Made by a program: the position numbers and the translations under genes | Notes under the pieces: generated by a model | Told to the model about the DNA's origin: nothing | Databases searched by the model: none | The model's input: only the letters and a program-made list of their open reading frames with translations | Assembly (NCBI RefSeq): GCF_011634775.1 | Contig: NZ_JAALXT010000005.1 | Coordinates: 434,001 to 498,000 of the forward strand | Origin: Thalassoroseus pseudoceratinae | Lineage (GTDB): Bacteria > Planctomycetota > Planctomycetia > Planctomycetales > Planctomycetaceae | Reading direction: 5' to 3' | DNA: 64,000 bases | Part shown: piece by piece, positions 27,750 to 36,493 of the stretch | How the letters are laid out: each line of letters starts with the position of its first letter | Numbering within the stretch: the first letter of the stretch is position 1

Positions 27750-30700
27750 ATGATCGACCGTCAATTGGCCCGCCGGTTGGAACCGGTCGCTCGTCGACTG
27801 CGACAACTCCGCCTCTCCCATGGTCTCACGATCATTTGGCTGATCGCGGCGAATGTTGCCGTGGTCGCACTTTGCCTCGGACCGGTTTCGAGCCGGTTCA
27901 CGTTCGGATTGATCGGCACCACGTGCGTGATCGCGGTGATCTACGCTTTGTGCGTTTGGCGAATGACGATCAACGACCGGCGGTTGGCCTGGCGAATCGA
28001 GTCGAAGTATCCCGACCTCAATGCCAGCTTGCTGACGGCGATCGAACAGCAACCGAACCTAGCGAATGGCCAATACGGGTATGGATACTTGCAACAAGAC
28101 GTCCTGCGGCGAGCGCTCACGCACTCCGAACTTCACTCCTGGAAAGATAGTGTACCGAAGTGGCGAGTTTGGGCCGCTCATTTGGTGAACGGGCTGAGCG
28201 TGGCTGTGTGGATTCTCTTGTTGCTCGCGTTGTTCGATGTCGAACGGTCGTCCGCAAACACACCGGACGGCTTGGCTTTCGAGGATGTCAAAGTCACCGA
28301 AAACCTTCCGTATGAACTCACTGTGGAGCCCGGCGATGCGGATATCGAACGTGGCAGCAGTTTGCTCGTGTTGGCACGGTTCACCGGTCCGCTGCCACCC
28401 GATGCCACACTGGTGACCGAAGATGAAACCGGCAACAGTCGGCAAATTGCACTCGCAAAAAGTTTGGACGATCCGGTGTTCGGTGGGCGGATCGCGGCGG
28501 TGGATCGACCGCTCACCTACAAAATCGCGTTCGCGAAGCAAGAGTCTAATCCGTACCAAGTCACTGTCTTCGAGTTTCCAAGATTGCAGCAAGCCGACGC
28601 AAAACTACACTTCCCCAGTTACACGAATCAAGATGACAAACTCGTTCAAGATGTCCGGCGAGTATCGGCTATCGAAGGCACGGAAGTTACGCTTGTTTGT
28701 CGACTCAACAAGCCGGTGCGTGAGACACAGCTCATTGAAGACGGTCAAGAACCCATCGTACTCGTCGCCGATCCTGATGAACCGACCACGGTGCAAACCA
28801 CATTGACGCTCGACCGCTCTCGCCGATTGGAACTCAAGCTCACCGACAGTGAGGGCCGACAAAATCGAGACCCAGCGGAGTTCGTCTTGAAAGCCTTACC
28901 GAACCGTCCGCCGGACTTGAAACTCACGTTCCCCGCGAAAGACATGCAGGTTTCACCGATTGAAGAACTCAATCTGGCGGCGAACGCTTGGGATGATTAC
29001 GGACTGAAACGCTTCGGTCTCAACTACAACTTGGCCGGCAGCGAGGGCCAGGAAATTGTGCTCGCCGAAGATGTCCCCGCGAAGGAACGACTTGCCAAGG
29101 AACACGTGCTGTCCTTCGAAAATCTCGCCGCCGAGCCGGATCAGTTGGTGTCTTACTACTTCTGGGCGGAAGACATCGGTCCCGATGGCGAGCGGCGACG
29201 GACATCGGGCGACCTGTATTTCGCCGAGGTGCGGCACTTCGAGGAAATCTTCCGACAGGGGCAGCAACCGACGGCGTCTCAACAACAGCAGCAGCAACAA
29301 CAGAACGGGGGTAACGCGCAGCAAGCACAAAAGTTAGCCGAGCTGCAAAAGCAGATCATTAATGCTCTGTGGAAAATCGTGCGTCGCGAAACCCGTGATC
29401 AACCCACCAAGAAGTTCGCCGACGATCTAGGTTTGGTGCTCGAATCGCAAATCTCCGCACTCGAGCAAACCAAGGAACTCGCGGAGAACCTCCAAGACGC
29501 CCAATCCCAAACCTATGTCGAGGCCGTCCAACAGCACATGCAGGAGACAATCGTCGAACTCGGTACAGCCCACGAGCAGGCCATCCCAGAGAAGTTGCAA
29601 CCGGCACTTGCGTCCGCTCAGTCGGCGTATCAGGCATTGCTCAAATTGCGAGCGAGAGAGCACGAAGTTGTTCGCAGTCAGCAACAACAATCGTCCAGTC
29701 AAAGCAGTTCGAGTTCGTCATCCAGCCGTTCACAACAACAGTTGCAACAACTGGAATTGGACGACGACGAAAACCGCTACGAAACGCAGCAAACCGCCTC
29801 GCCGCAGGAGACGCAGGAACAGCGGGAGGATCGGCAAGTCCTGAACCGATTGCGGGAACTCGCCCAACGACAGAACGATCTCAACGACCGCGTCAAGGAA
29901 TTGCAATCCGCTTTAGACGAGGCCCAAACACAGGCCGAAAAAGAGGAACTTGAACGACAGCTCAAACGGCTCCGCGAGGAACAACAACAGATTCTGCGAA
30001 ACATGGAGGAACTCGATCAGCGGATGACCGAACCGGGCAACCAAGAACGCATGAACCAAGAGCGGCAACAACTTCAGCAAGCCCGCGAGAACGCTCGGCA
30101 ATCATCCGAGGCATTGCAGGAGGGCATGGTCTCGCAAGCCGCCGCCGAGGGCACGCGAGCCGAGCAGGAACTCCGCGAATTGCAGGACGAATTCCAACGC
30201 CGCACGGCGAATCAATTCAATGAAGACGTCCGCAAAATGCAGGAGCAAGTCCGCAAGCTCGAACAGCGAGAACAAGAACTTGCCGAGAATCTCAAGGAAA
30301 TGGATCAACCAAAGCAGCCATCGAATTCACTCCGTGGCGAATCGAAACGTGAGAAAATCGCGGAGCAACTCCAGCAACAGCGACAAGACCTCAATGACTT
30401 GCTCGACCGCATGCGAGAAACCATTGAGCAAGCCGAAACCACCGAACCGCTGCTCGCCGAGGAACTCTACGAAACCATTCGGAACACCCGCCGCGAGAAT
30501 CCCGAGACGGCTCTCGAATCCGCCGAACGGTCGTTCAATCGCGGTTTCGTGGAAGACGCTCGACAGCAAGAACGGATCGCAGACCGAGGCATCTCCAGTC
30601 TCAGGGAAGGCATTGAAAAAGCCGCCGAAAGTGTGCTTGGTGATGAAACCGAAGCTCTCAAGCGAGCCGAACAAGAACTCCGGCAACTCTCCCGCGAGTT

Positions 30701-31640
30701 AGACCGCGAAATCGCCGAAGCCGACCCGCAAGCCGTCGAAAATCAAGCCGGTAACAATTCGCGAGAGAATGCAGAATCCAATAACGCCAACAACCAAGAT
30801 GCCGAGTCCTCGCAGCAGAACCCAAGTGGCCAATCCTCGTCATCGCGGAGTCAGAGAAACCCAAACCAAACCGAAGGCGAACAACAAAACGCTTCCGAAA
30901 ACGGTTCCTCACCAGAATCCGAACAACCAATGCCGAACGGTCAGCAATCCCCGAGCGGTGGGCAGTCGCCGAATAATGAGGAATCACAAGACGGTCGTCA
31001 ATCATCGAACGAGGAACGGCAACCGAATGACGAACAATCGCCAAGTGGACAACAATCCCCCGGTGGGCAACGCTCGCAACAATCGTCTGAGCAACAACAA
31101 CCCGGTCAAGCGAATGGCAACGGTGGGCAACCATCGGGCGAGTCGCAGCCGAACGGTTCGCAACCATCCCAACCCCGTCCCGGTCAACGACCGAACGGTG
31201 GACAACCCGGAGAGCGTGGCGGAGATGATCGCAACTTGGGACCGGCGGGAATGGGTGGCTTGGACCAGTTATTGAACCCGAGTGGCAACCGTCCGCCAGC
31301 GCCGCTCACGGGTGAGGGGTTTCTCGATTGGTCGGACCGTTTGCGAGACGTGGAAGAGATTGTCTCCGATCCGGAACTGCGTGCCGAAGCCGCTCGTATT
31401 CGCGACCGAGCCAAGGCGATCCGCAAGGACTTCAAACGCCATTCGCAGCCGCCGAATTGGGACGTCGTCCGCGAGACCATCGCCGAACCGCTGGCCGAGT
31501 TGCAGAACCGCGTTTCGGAAGAACTGCTTCGCCGGAGTGCCAAGGATGCTCTCGTTCCACTCAACCGCGACCCCGTGCCCACGCAATACGCGGAGCAAGT
31601 GCAACGGTACTTCGAACGGCTCGGAACAGGTCAGGAGTAA
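27750..31640 (+). CDS. Giant membrane-anchored coiled-coil protein with Q/S/P/N/G-rich tail (DUF4175-like)
   Basis: 1296 residues. Three hydrophobic helices lie in the first 175 residues. A beta-sandwich region follows (about 190-490). Residues about 507-985 are nearly continuous Gln/Glu/Arg-rich coiled coil, starting with an SQQQQQQQQNGG stretch. Residues about 990-1170 are low-complexity, made of degenerate units such as QSPSGQQSPGGQ. A folded C-terminal segment of about 110 residues begins FLDWSDRLRDVEEIV. The domain layout resembles DUF4175 proteins in MoxR/BatA operons. The ATG at 27750 has CGGAGA about 8 bases upstream; a GTG at 27717 is the alternative. The helix-coil-disorder layout suggests a long extracytoplasmic strut or a phase-separating scaffold; this is inference. 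Confidence 0.8.
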   Translation: MIDRQLARRLEPVARRLRQLRLSHGLTIIWLIAANVAVVALCLGPVSSRFTFGLIGTTCVIAVIYALCVWRMTINDRRLAWRIESKYPDLNASLLTAIEQQPNLANGQYGYGYLQQDVLRRALTHSELHSWKDSVPKWRVWAAHLVNGLSVAVWILLLLALFDVERSSANTPDGLAFEDVKVTENLPYELTVEPGDADIERGSSLLVLARFTGPLPPDATLVTEDETGNSRQIALAKSLDDPVFGGRIAAVDRPLTYKIAFAKQESNPYQVTVFEFPRLQQADAKLHFPSYTNQDDKLVQDVRRVSAIEGTEVTLVCRLNKPVRETQLIEDGQEPIVLVADPDEPTTVQTTLTLDRSRRLELKLTDSEGRQNRDPAEFVLKALPNRPPDLKLTFPAKDMQVSPIEELNLAANAWDDYGLKRFGLNYNLAGSEGQEIVLAEDVPAKERLAKEHVLSFENLAAEPDQLVSYYFWAEDIGPDGERRRTSGDLYFAEVRHFEEIFRQGQQPTASQQQQQQQQNGGNAQQAQKLAELQKQIINALWKIVRRETRDQPTKKFADDLGLVLESQISALEQTKELAENLQDAQSQTYVEAVQQHMQETIVELGTAHEQAIPEKLQPALASAQSAYQALLKLRAREHEVVRSQQQQSSSQSSSSSSSSRSQQQLQQLELDDDENRYETQQTASPQETQEQREDRQVLNRLRELAQRQNDLNDRVKELQSALDEAQTQAEKEELERQLKRLREEQQQILRNMEELDQRMTEPGNQERMNQERQQLQQARENARQSSEALQEGMVSQAAAEGTRAEQELRELQDEFQRRTANQFNEDVRKMQEQVRKLEQREQELAENLKEMDQPKQPSNSLRGESKREKIAEQLQQQRQDLNDLLDRMRETIEQAETTEPLLAEELYETIRNTRRENPETALESAERSFNRGFVEDARQQERIADRGISSLREGIEKAAESVLGDETEALKRAEQELRQLSRELDREIAEADPQAVENQAGNNSRENAESNNANNQDAESSQQNPSGQSSSSRSQRNPNQTEGEQQNASENGSSPESEQPMPNGQQSPSGGQSPNNEESQDGRQSSNEERQPNDEQSPSGQQSPGGQRSQQSSEQQQPGQANGNGGQPSGESQPNGSQPSQPRPGQRPNGGQPGERGGDDRNLGPAGMGGLDQLLNPSGNRPPAPLTGEGFLDWSDRLRDVEEIVSDPELRAEAARIRDRAKAIRKDFKRHSQPPNWDVVRETIAEPLAELQNRVSEELLRRSAKDALVPLNRDPVPTQYAEQVQRYFERLGTGQE

Positions 31641-31643
31641 ATC

Positions 31644-33992
31644 GTGTTGCCAGAACTTCCAAATTATTGGGGTGCCCTCGAATGGCGACCGTTCGCGATC
31701 ACCGCAGTCGTCGTGTTGGGAGTGTTGTTGCTGTGGTCATGGACGCGAACACACGTCGCGGGATGGGTCCGAATCGTCGGCGGCTTGGCGAAACTTTTGG
31801 CAATCGGGTTGTTGGCGGTGATTCTCGTCGAGCCGATGCGGAGCGAAACCAAACCGCGTCCGGGGGCCAACGGCTTCGTGATTTTGGCCGACAGCAGTCA
31901 AAGCCTCACAATTCACGATCCCGACCAGCCAACCACACGAGCCGAACAACTGAAATCCAATCTCGATAACGAAACCGATTGGCAAACCGACCTCGCGGCC
32001 GACTTTAAACTGCGACGATATGAAGTTGCCCATCGACTGCGATCGGTCTCTGATTTTTCGGAAATCGCATTCGACGGCACGGAGTCCGCGTTGTCTTCCG
32101 CGTTGCAATCCGTAGCCGGTCGGGATTCGACACGTCCGACCGCGGGCATTCTGCTCTTCACCGATGGCAACGCAACGGATCTCTCCGAGACGTTCCAGAC
32201 CACCGACATGCCGCCGGTGTATCCCGTTCTGCAAGGCGATAACGAATCGCCACGGGACATTAGCATCACCCGTGTCACGGCCGCACAAACGAACTTCGAA
32301 ACCGCACCGGTCACGATTGCCGCCGAGATCGTTAGTTCCGGCTATGCGGGAAAATCAATCACGGCGCAGTTGCTCGATGAACGCGGGCGAACTCTGCAAG
32401 AGCAACTCGTGCGGAATGTGAAAGACGACCACGCCTTCGCCCTGCGGTTTCAAATCAAGCCGTCCAGGCGTGGTGTCTTGTTCTACACGGTGCGAGTTTT
32501 CGAGAAGGGCGAAGCGGAGCAATTCGACAATCCCGAAGACAGCGAAGAAGCCACGCTCGTCAACAACACACGACTCGCCATGGTCGATCGTAGCGGTGGA
32601 CCGTATCGGGTGCTCTATGTAACCGGTCGCCCGAATTGGGAGTTCAAGTTCCTTCGGCGAGCCCTCGATGATGAACCCGAAATCGAGTTGCTGGGACTGG
32701 TGCGGATCGCCAACAAGGAACCGAAATTCACGTTCCGCGAACGCGACAACGGCAGCAACCAGTTGTTTCGCGGATTTGATCAGAATGAAGAAACCGCCGA
32801 ACAATACGACGAACCCGTGTTAGTTCGACTCGGCATCGAAGACCCCGAAGAACTTCGCGACGGGTTCCCGAAAGTCGCCGACGATTTATTCGGCTATCAC
32901 GCGTTAATTCTGGACGACTTGGAAGCCGACTTCTTCACGCAGGACCAGAAATCGCTGATCCAGCAATTCGTTCGGCAACGCGGCGGCGGGTTTTTGATGC
33001 TTGGCGGACAGGAGTCGTTCGTCAAAGGGAAGTACGCGCGGACGCCAATCGGCGAATTGTTGCCGGTGTATGCCGATCGCGGCGTCAACGAATCGCCGGA
33101 GGAGAACTACAAACTCGTGCTGACCCGCGAAGGTTGGTTAGAACCGTGGGTGCGGATGCGGTCCACTGAAACGGAGGAACGCAAACGTCTCGGTTCGATG
33201 CCGCCCTTCCGAACCGTCAATCGGGTCGCGGCCATCAAACCCGGTGCGAGCGTGTTGAGTCATGTGGAGTCGGCCAGCGGTGCGATTCACCCCGCATTAG
33301 TGGTGCAACCGTTTGGGCAAGGTCGATCGGCCGCGATGCTCGTCGGCGATTTATGGCGTTGGCAACTCACTCGAAAAACTGAAGCCGACACCGATCTGCA
33401 AAAAGCCTGGCGACAGATGATGCGGTGGCTCGTTGCGGAAGTCCCACAGCGAATTGAAGTCTCCACTCGCCGCAAGACCAATGCACCAAGCCAACCGATC
33501 GAGTTGCGAATCAAAGCGTTCGACGAACGTTACCGTCCGCTCGACAACGCAACCGTCAACGTGAAAGTTCAAACACCGAACGAGGAGACGATCGATCTGG
33601 CTGCCGAACCGATGGCGGCACTCGCCGGGGAGTATCAGCTGTCATTCGTCTCCCGGCAACCGGGGGCATATCGGGCGACAGTGCAGGTGAAAGCCAGCGA
33701 CTCCAGCGATGTGGGCCAACGCGAAACCGGTTGGATTTCCGAGCCGGCAGCCCAGGAATTTCAAACTCTCAAACCGAATCGCGCATGGTTGGAACAAGTG
33801 GCCCGTGAGACCGGTGGCGAAGTCGTTTCGGCCGACAACTTGGACGACTTCGTCCGCGACTTACCGACTCGAAACATTCCCCTGACCGAAACTCGAATCG
33901 ACCCGGTCTGGCATAATTGGCCCGTGTTTCTGTGTGCCCTCGGTTTGTTAGTGACGGAATGGGGCCTGCGGCGATGGAAAGGTTTACCATGA
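31644..33992 (+). CDS. VWA plus glutamine-amidotransferase-like membrane protein
   Basis: 782 residues. Two N-terminal helices (about residues 17-33 and 44-63) precede a VWA-like region with DXSXS (Asp83, Ser85, Ser87 in LADSSQSL) and ILLFTDGNATD. A beta-sandwich linker follows. Residues about 325-600 form a class I amidotransferase-like domain (YRVLYVTGRPNWEFKFLRRA, ALILDDLEADFF, GGGFLMLGGQESF). No GXCXG nucleophile loop is present, so no amidase activity is expected. A last helix near residues 755-775 ends the protein. It starts with GTG, supported by AGGAG 6 bases upstream, and lies only 3 bases after the coiled-coil gene. Confidence 0.85.
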   Translation: MLPELPNYWGALEWRPFAITAVVVLGVLLLWSWTRTHVAGWVRIVGGLAKLLAIGLLAVILVEPMRSETKPRPGANGFVILADSSQSLTIHDPDQPTTRAEQLKSNLDNETDWQTDLAADFKLRRYEVAHRLRSVSDFSEIAFDGTESALSSALQSVAGRDSTRPTAGILLFTDGNATDLSETFQTTDMPPVYPVLQGDNESPRDISITRVTAAQTNFETAPVTIAAEIVSSGYAGKSITAQLLDERGRTLQEQLVRNVKDDHAFALRFQIKPSRRGVLFYTVRVFEKGEAEQFDNPEDSEEATLVNNTRLAMVDRSGGPYRVLYVTGRPNWEFKFLRRALDDEPEIELLGLVRIANKEPKFTFRERDNGSNQLFRGFDQNEETAEQYDEPVLVRLGIEDPEELRDGFPKVADDLFGYHALILDDLEADFFTQDQKSLIQQFVRQRGGGFLMLGGQESFVKGKYARTPIGELLPVYADRGVNESPEENYKLVLTREGWLEPWVRMRSTETEERKRLGSMPPFRTVNRVAAIKPGASVLSHVESASGAIHPALVVQPFGQGRSAAMLVGDLWRWQLTRKTEADTDLQKAWRQMMRWLVAEVPQRIEVSTRRKTNAPSQPIELRIKAFDERYRPLDNATVNVKVQTPNEETIDLAAEPMAALAGEYQLSFVSRQPGAYRATVQVKASDSSDVGQRETGWISEPAAQEFQTLKPNRAWLEQVARETGGEVVSADNLDDFVRDLPTRNIPLTETRIDPVWHNWPVFLCALGLLVTEWGLRRWKGLP

Positions 33993-34041
33993 CGCCCCCT
34001 GTTTCCAATTGACCTGTGAAAACCTGACGAGCAATCACACA

Positions 34042-34980
34042 ATGATCGGTACTTTTGTTGTCTTGATGCTAGCTTCGCTTGCCACTCAAGCGGATGCACC
34101 AACGGTGATCGTCGTCACCGGCGCTCCAGGAACCGAAGAATACGGCACCGCATTCAACACCTGGGCGGACCGCTGGCAAACTGCTACCGAAGAAGCGAAG
34201 GCCCAGTTCATTCGCATCGGCGATGCATCGGATCAAGACGACCGCCAAGTTCTCCAGCAAAAACTCAAGAAATTGGAGGATTCGAAAACGCCTGCGGTGT
34301 GGTTAGTGCTGATCGGGCATGGCACATTCGACGGCACACGGGCGAAGTTCAATCTGCACGGGCCGGATGTCACCGCCGAGGAACTCGCAAAATGGCTCAC
34401 GCCACTACCGATGCCGTTGGCGGTCATCAATACCGCATCGGCCAGCGGGCCGTTCGTGAATCGTCTCTCCGGTCCGAATCGCGTAATTGTCACCGCAACC
34501 AAAAGCGGCTTTGAACACAACTACGCCCGGTTTGGTGACTATCTCTCGCAAGCCATTTCCGACGCGGAAGCCGACCTCGACAAAGACGAACAAGTTTCAT
34601 TATTGGAAGCATTTTTGGCGGCTTCCTCACACACGAATGAGTTCTACAAGCAAGATGCCCGCTTGGTTTCCGAGCATGCGTTGATCGACGACAACGGCGA
34701 CGGCCTCGGCACACCTGCCGACTGGTTCCGCGGTTACCGTGCGATTCGCACCGCCAAAGACGGAGCCCAAGCCGACGGCCTACGAGCGAATCAATTCGTC
34801 CTCATCCGTCGCGGGGATGAGGCGAAATTGTCGGAAACACTGAGACAAAGACGAGACGAACTCGAACGCCAAATCGCTGAACTTCGCGAGAAAAAATCAT
34901 CGCTCCCCGAAGACGAGTACTATGCACGTCTCGAACCGGTGCTGATTGAGTTGGCGAAACTCTATCAGGATACGGAATAA
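34042..34980 (+). CDS. Secreted caspase-fold (legumain/metacaspase-like) pseudo-peptidase
   Basis: A 312-residue exported protein with a signal peptide ending near Ala19. The C13/C14-type fold is recognised by LVLIGHGTFDG, with the His93-Gly94 catalytic-His motif after a hydrophobic strand, by FNLHGPDVTAEELAKWL, and by a second strand ending INTASASGPF. In active enzymes this second strand carries the Cys nucleophile before SG; here the aligned residue is Ser133. The enzyme is therefore either inactive or an unusual Ser variant. NDNGDG-like acidic loops (DDNGDGLG) may bind calcium. A coiled coil of about 50 residues closes the protein. It is the last gene of the operon, 49 bases after the previous one. 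Confidence 0.75.
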   Translation: MIGTFVVLMLASLATQADAPTVIVVTGAPGTEEYGTAFNTWADRWQTATEEAKAQFIRIGDASDQDDRQVLQQKLKKLEDSKTPAVWLVLIGHGTFDGTRAKFNLHGPDVTAEELAKWLTPLPMPLAVINTASASGPFVNRLSGPNRVIVTATKSGFEHNYARFGDYLSQAISDAEADLDKDEQVSLLEAFLAASSHTNEFYKQDARLVSEHALIDDNGDGLGTPADWFRGYRAIRTAKDGAQADGLRANQFVLIRRGDEAKLSETLRQRRDELERQIAELREKKSSLPEDEYYARLEPVLIELAKLYQDTE

Positions 34981-34982
34981 GT

Positions 34983-35052
34983 GTAGGCTGGATCGAGACC
35001 CAGCACTGGCGGCAAAGATTTGGTAAAAGTGCTGGGACTTGTCCCAGCCTAC
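34983..35052. repeat. REP/BIME-like paired inverted hairpins
   Basis: Two 25-base inverted arms (34983-35007 and 35028-35052) with four mismatches and a 20-base spacer. The right arm is a hairpin on its own (GCTGGGAC-TT-GTCCCAGC) and the left arm a weaker one. It lies between the convergent caspase-like and DUF1552 genes, where it could also end transcripts. The layout matches the element at 24508, but the sequence differs. Confidence 0.7.
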
Positions 35053-35065
35053 AAACTTAAAGAGA

Positions 35066-36493
35066 TTACGCGCGGATGCTGTCGATCTTCGTTGGAGTGC
35101 GTTTCTCTGGGCCGAGGTGTTTGGGGACGTTCATTGTGGTGAGCATGGTGTTGTAGACGTCGAGACCTTCGGCGTTCACGTCGAGGATTTGCCCGGTTTT
35201 GAATCGTCCACCGGCGCCCGTGCAGGCGTGGAAGATGCCGGAGAGTTCGCGTTTGATGTCGTTGTGGCGGCCGTCGCCGGATTCTGTGGAAATGGTAATC
35301 AGCGAGTTTTCGAGGATCGTCTTGCCGTTGGCGTCGATGGAATCTTTTCCGTCGAGTCGTGAGAGAAAATACGCGACTTCTCGCATCTTCATGTGGGCGT
35401 GAGCACGGAGTTCTTCGTTCTTTTTGTTCTCACGGAACTCGTGCCACCACTCGTGACTGCACCCGCCCGAACCGCTTTTTCTTCGCTGGGCTTTGTCATT
35501 GAACTCGAAGACCTTGCGGCCGTTGTATTCGTAGTTGCCAGTGAGCCGAATGCGTTCACCCGCCGCGAGGAACGTCAGTGAACCAAACCGTGTGCGGTCG
35601 GTTTGAATGGCCAGGGCGTACAAGTCCGCCATGAGTCGCCATTCGCTGGTCAGTTCTTCGAGCGTAATGTCGATGCCCTCGCCGCCGGGGTCCGCGGTTC
35701 CGCCGTGCGGGATTTTCGAGTTCGGTGGAAGCGGCGGGGCGTCTTCGGTTTTGTCGTTCATCGCGAACGCACGTTGTTCGTATTCGCGGATGCGTTCGAG
35801 ATGTTCGGCGATGCGGGTTCGCGAGGTGTGACCGAGCGGCGAATTCTGTCCGGTGTAGAACCGGTATTGGTCGACGACCGTATCCAAGACGCTGCGTTTC
35901 AGACGTTCCCGACGAGCATCAGGACTGCCATCGGTCGGGGCGAGACTGCCGAACACACGATCGAACAGATCGCGTGGTTTTTCCTGCATCGTGGCGGCGA
36001 CGGTGCCATCGGGGTTGTAACTGTGCACGTACCGACCGACGCGGCTGCGACGAAAGAAGGTTCCGCCGACGAGCGTGGGCACCATTCCGGCGGGCAAGCC
36101 TTTGGGGTAGGCGGCATGGCGGATCATTTGATCGATCGACCCGCCACCGGCTTTCGCTTCGCCATCGGGCGGTTCGGCGGTGAACGCGGCGGCGGCACCG
36201 TCGTAGTGGGCGTTGCTGCCTTTTTCGTCGGCTCGCACGTGATCTACGCCCCGCATGACCAGCAATTTCTGGCTCAGCGGTTTGAGCGGTTCGAGCACGC
36301 CGTCATAGCCTTCTTTCTGTAGCGGTGCGGGGATGCCGAGTCCGAAGAACACGTTGAATGCCCGAGTCGGAACCGTGTTCGCATCGGCGGCGTGAAGTCG
36401 CGGCGTCCACATTTCCTCCAAGAACGGCAAACCGACCGTGACCGCGCCCATGCCTTTTAAGATGGTTCGCCGACTGATGGGGTGAGAATTCAT
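35066..36493 (-). CDS. DUF1552 protein with Tat signal
   Basis: A 475-residue exported protein. It starts MNSHPISRRTILKGMGAVTVG, a twin-arginine signal. The DUF1552 domain follows, with NVFFGLGIPAPLQKEGYDG near the start and YAFNDKAQRRKSGSGGCSHEWW-like sequence in outline near the middle. It ends with STESGDGRHNDIKRELSG. Members resemble DUF1501 proteins and sit in the alkaline-phosphatase/sulfatase-like superfamily neighbourhood, but their activity is unknown. The start codon overlaps the stop of the DUF1592-type gene by one base (TAATG), so the two are translated together, the standard planctomycete pair. Confidence 0.9.
   Translation of the reverse strand: MNSHPISRRTILKGMGAVTVGLPFLEEMWTPRLHAADANTVPTRAFNVFFGLGIPAPLQKEGYDGVLEPLKPLSQKLLVMRGVDHVRADEKGSNAHYDGAAAAFTAEPPDGEAKAGGGSIDQMIRHAAYPKGLPAGMVPTLVGGTFFRRSRVGRYVHSYNPDGTVAATMQEKPRDLFDRVFGSLAPTDGSPDARRERLKRSVLDTVVDQYRFYTGQNSPLGHTSRTRIAEHLERIREYEQRAFAMNDKTEDAPPLPPNSKIPHGGTADPGGEGIDITLEELTSEWRLMADLYALAIQTDRTRFGSLTFLAAGERIRLTGNYEYNGRKVFEFNDKAQRRKSGSGGCSHEWWHEFRENKKNEELRAHAHMKMREVAYFLSRLDGKDSIDANGKTILENSLITISTESGDGRHNDIKRELSGIFHACTGAGGRFKTGQILDVNAEGLDVYNTMLTTMNVPKHLGPEKRTPTKIDSIRA

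Noticed and set aside
29270-31260. Repetitive CAA/CAG-rich DNA considered as a tandem repeat array
   Set aside because: It is coding sequence of the coiled-coil and low-complexity protein; units are degenerate and in frame, so it was treated as protein composition.
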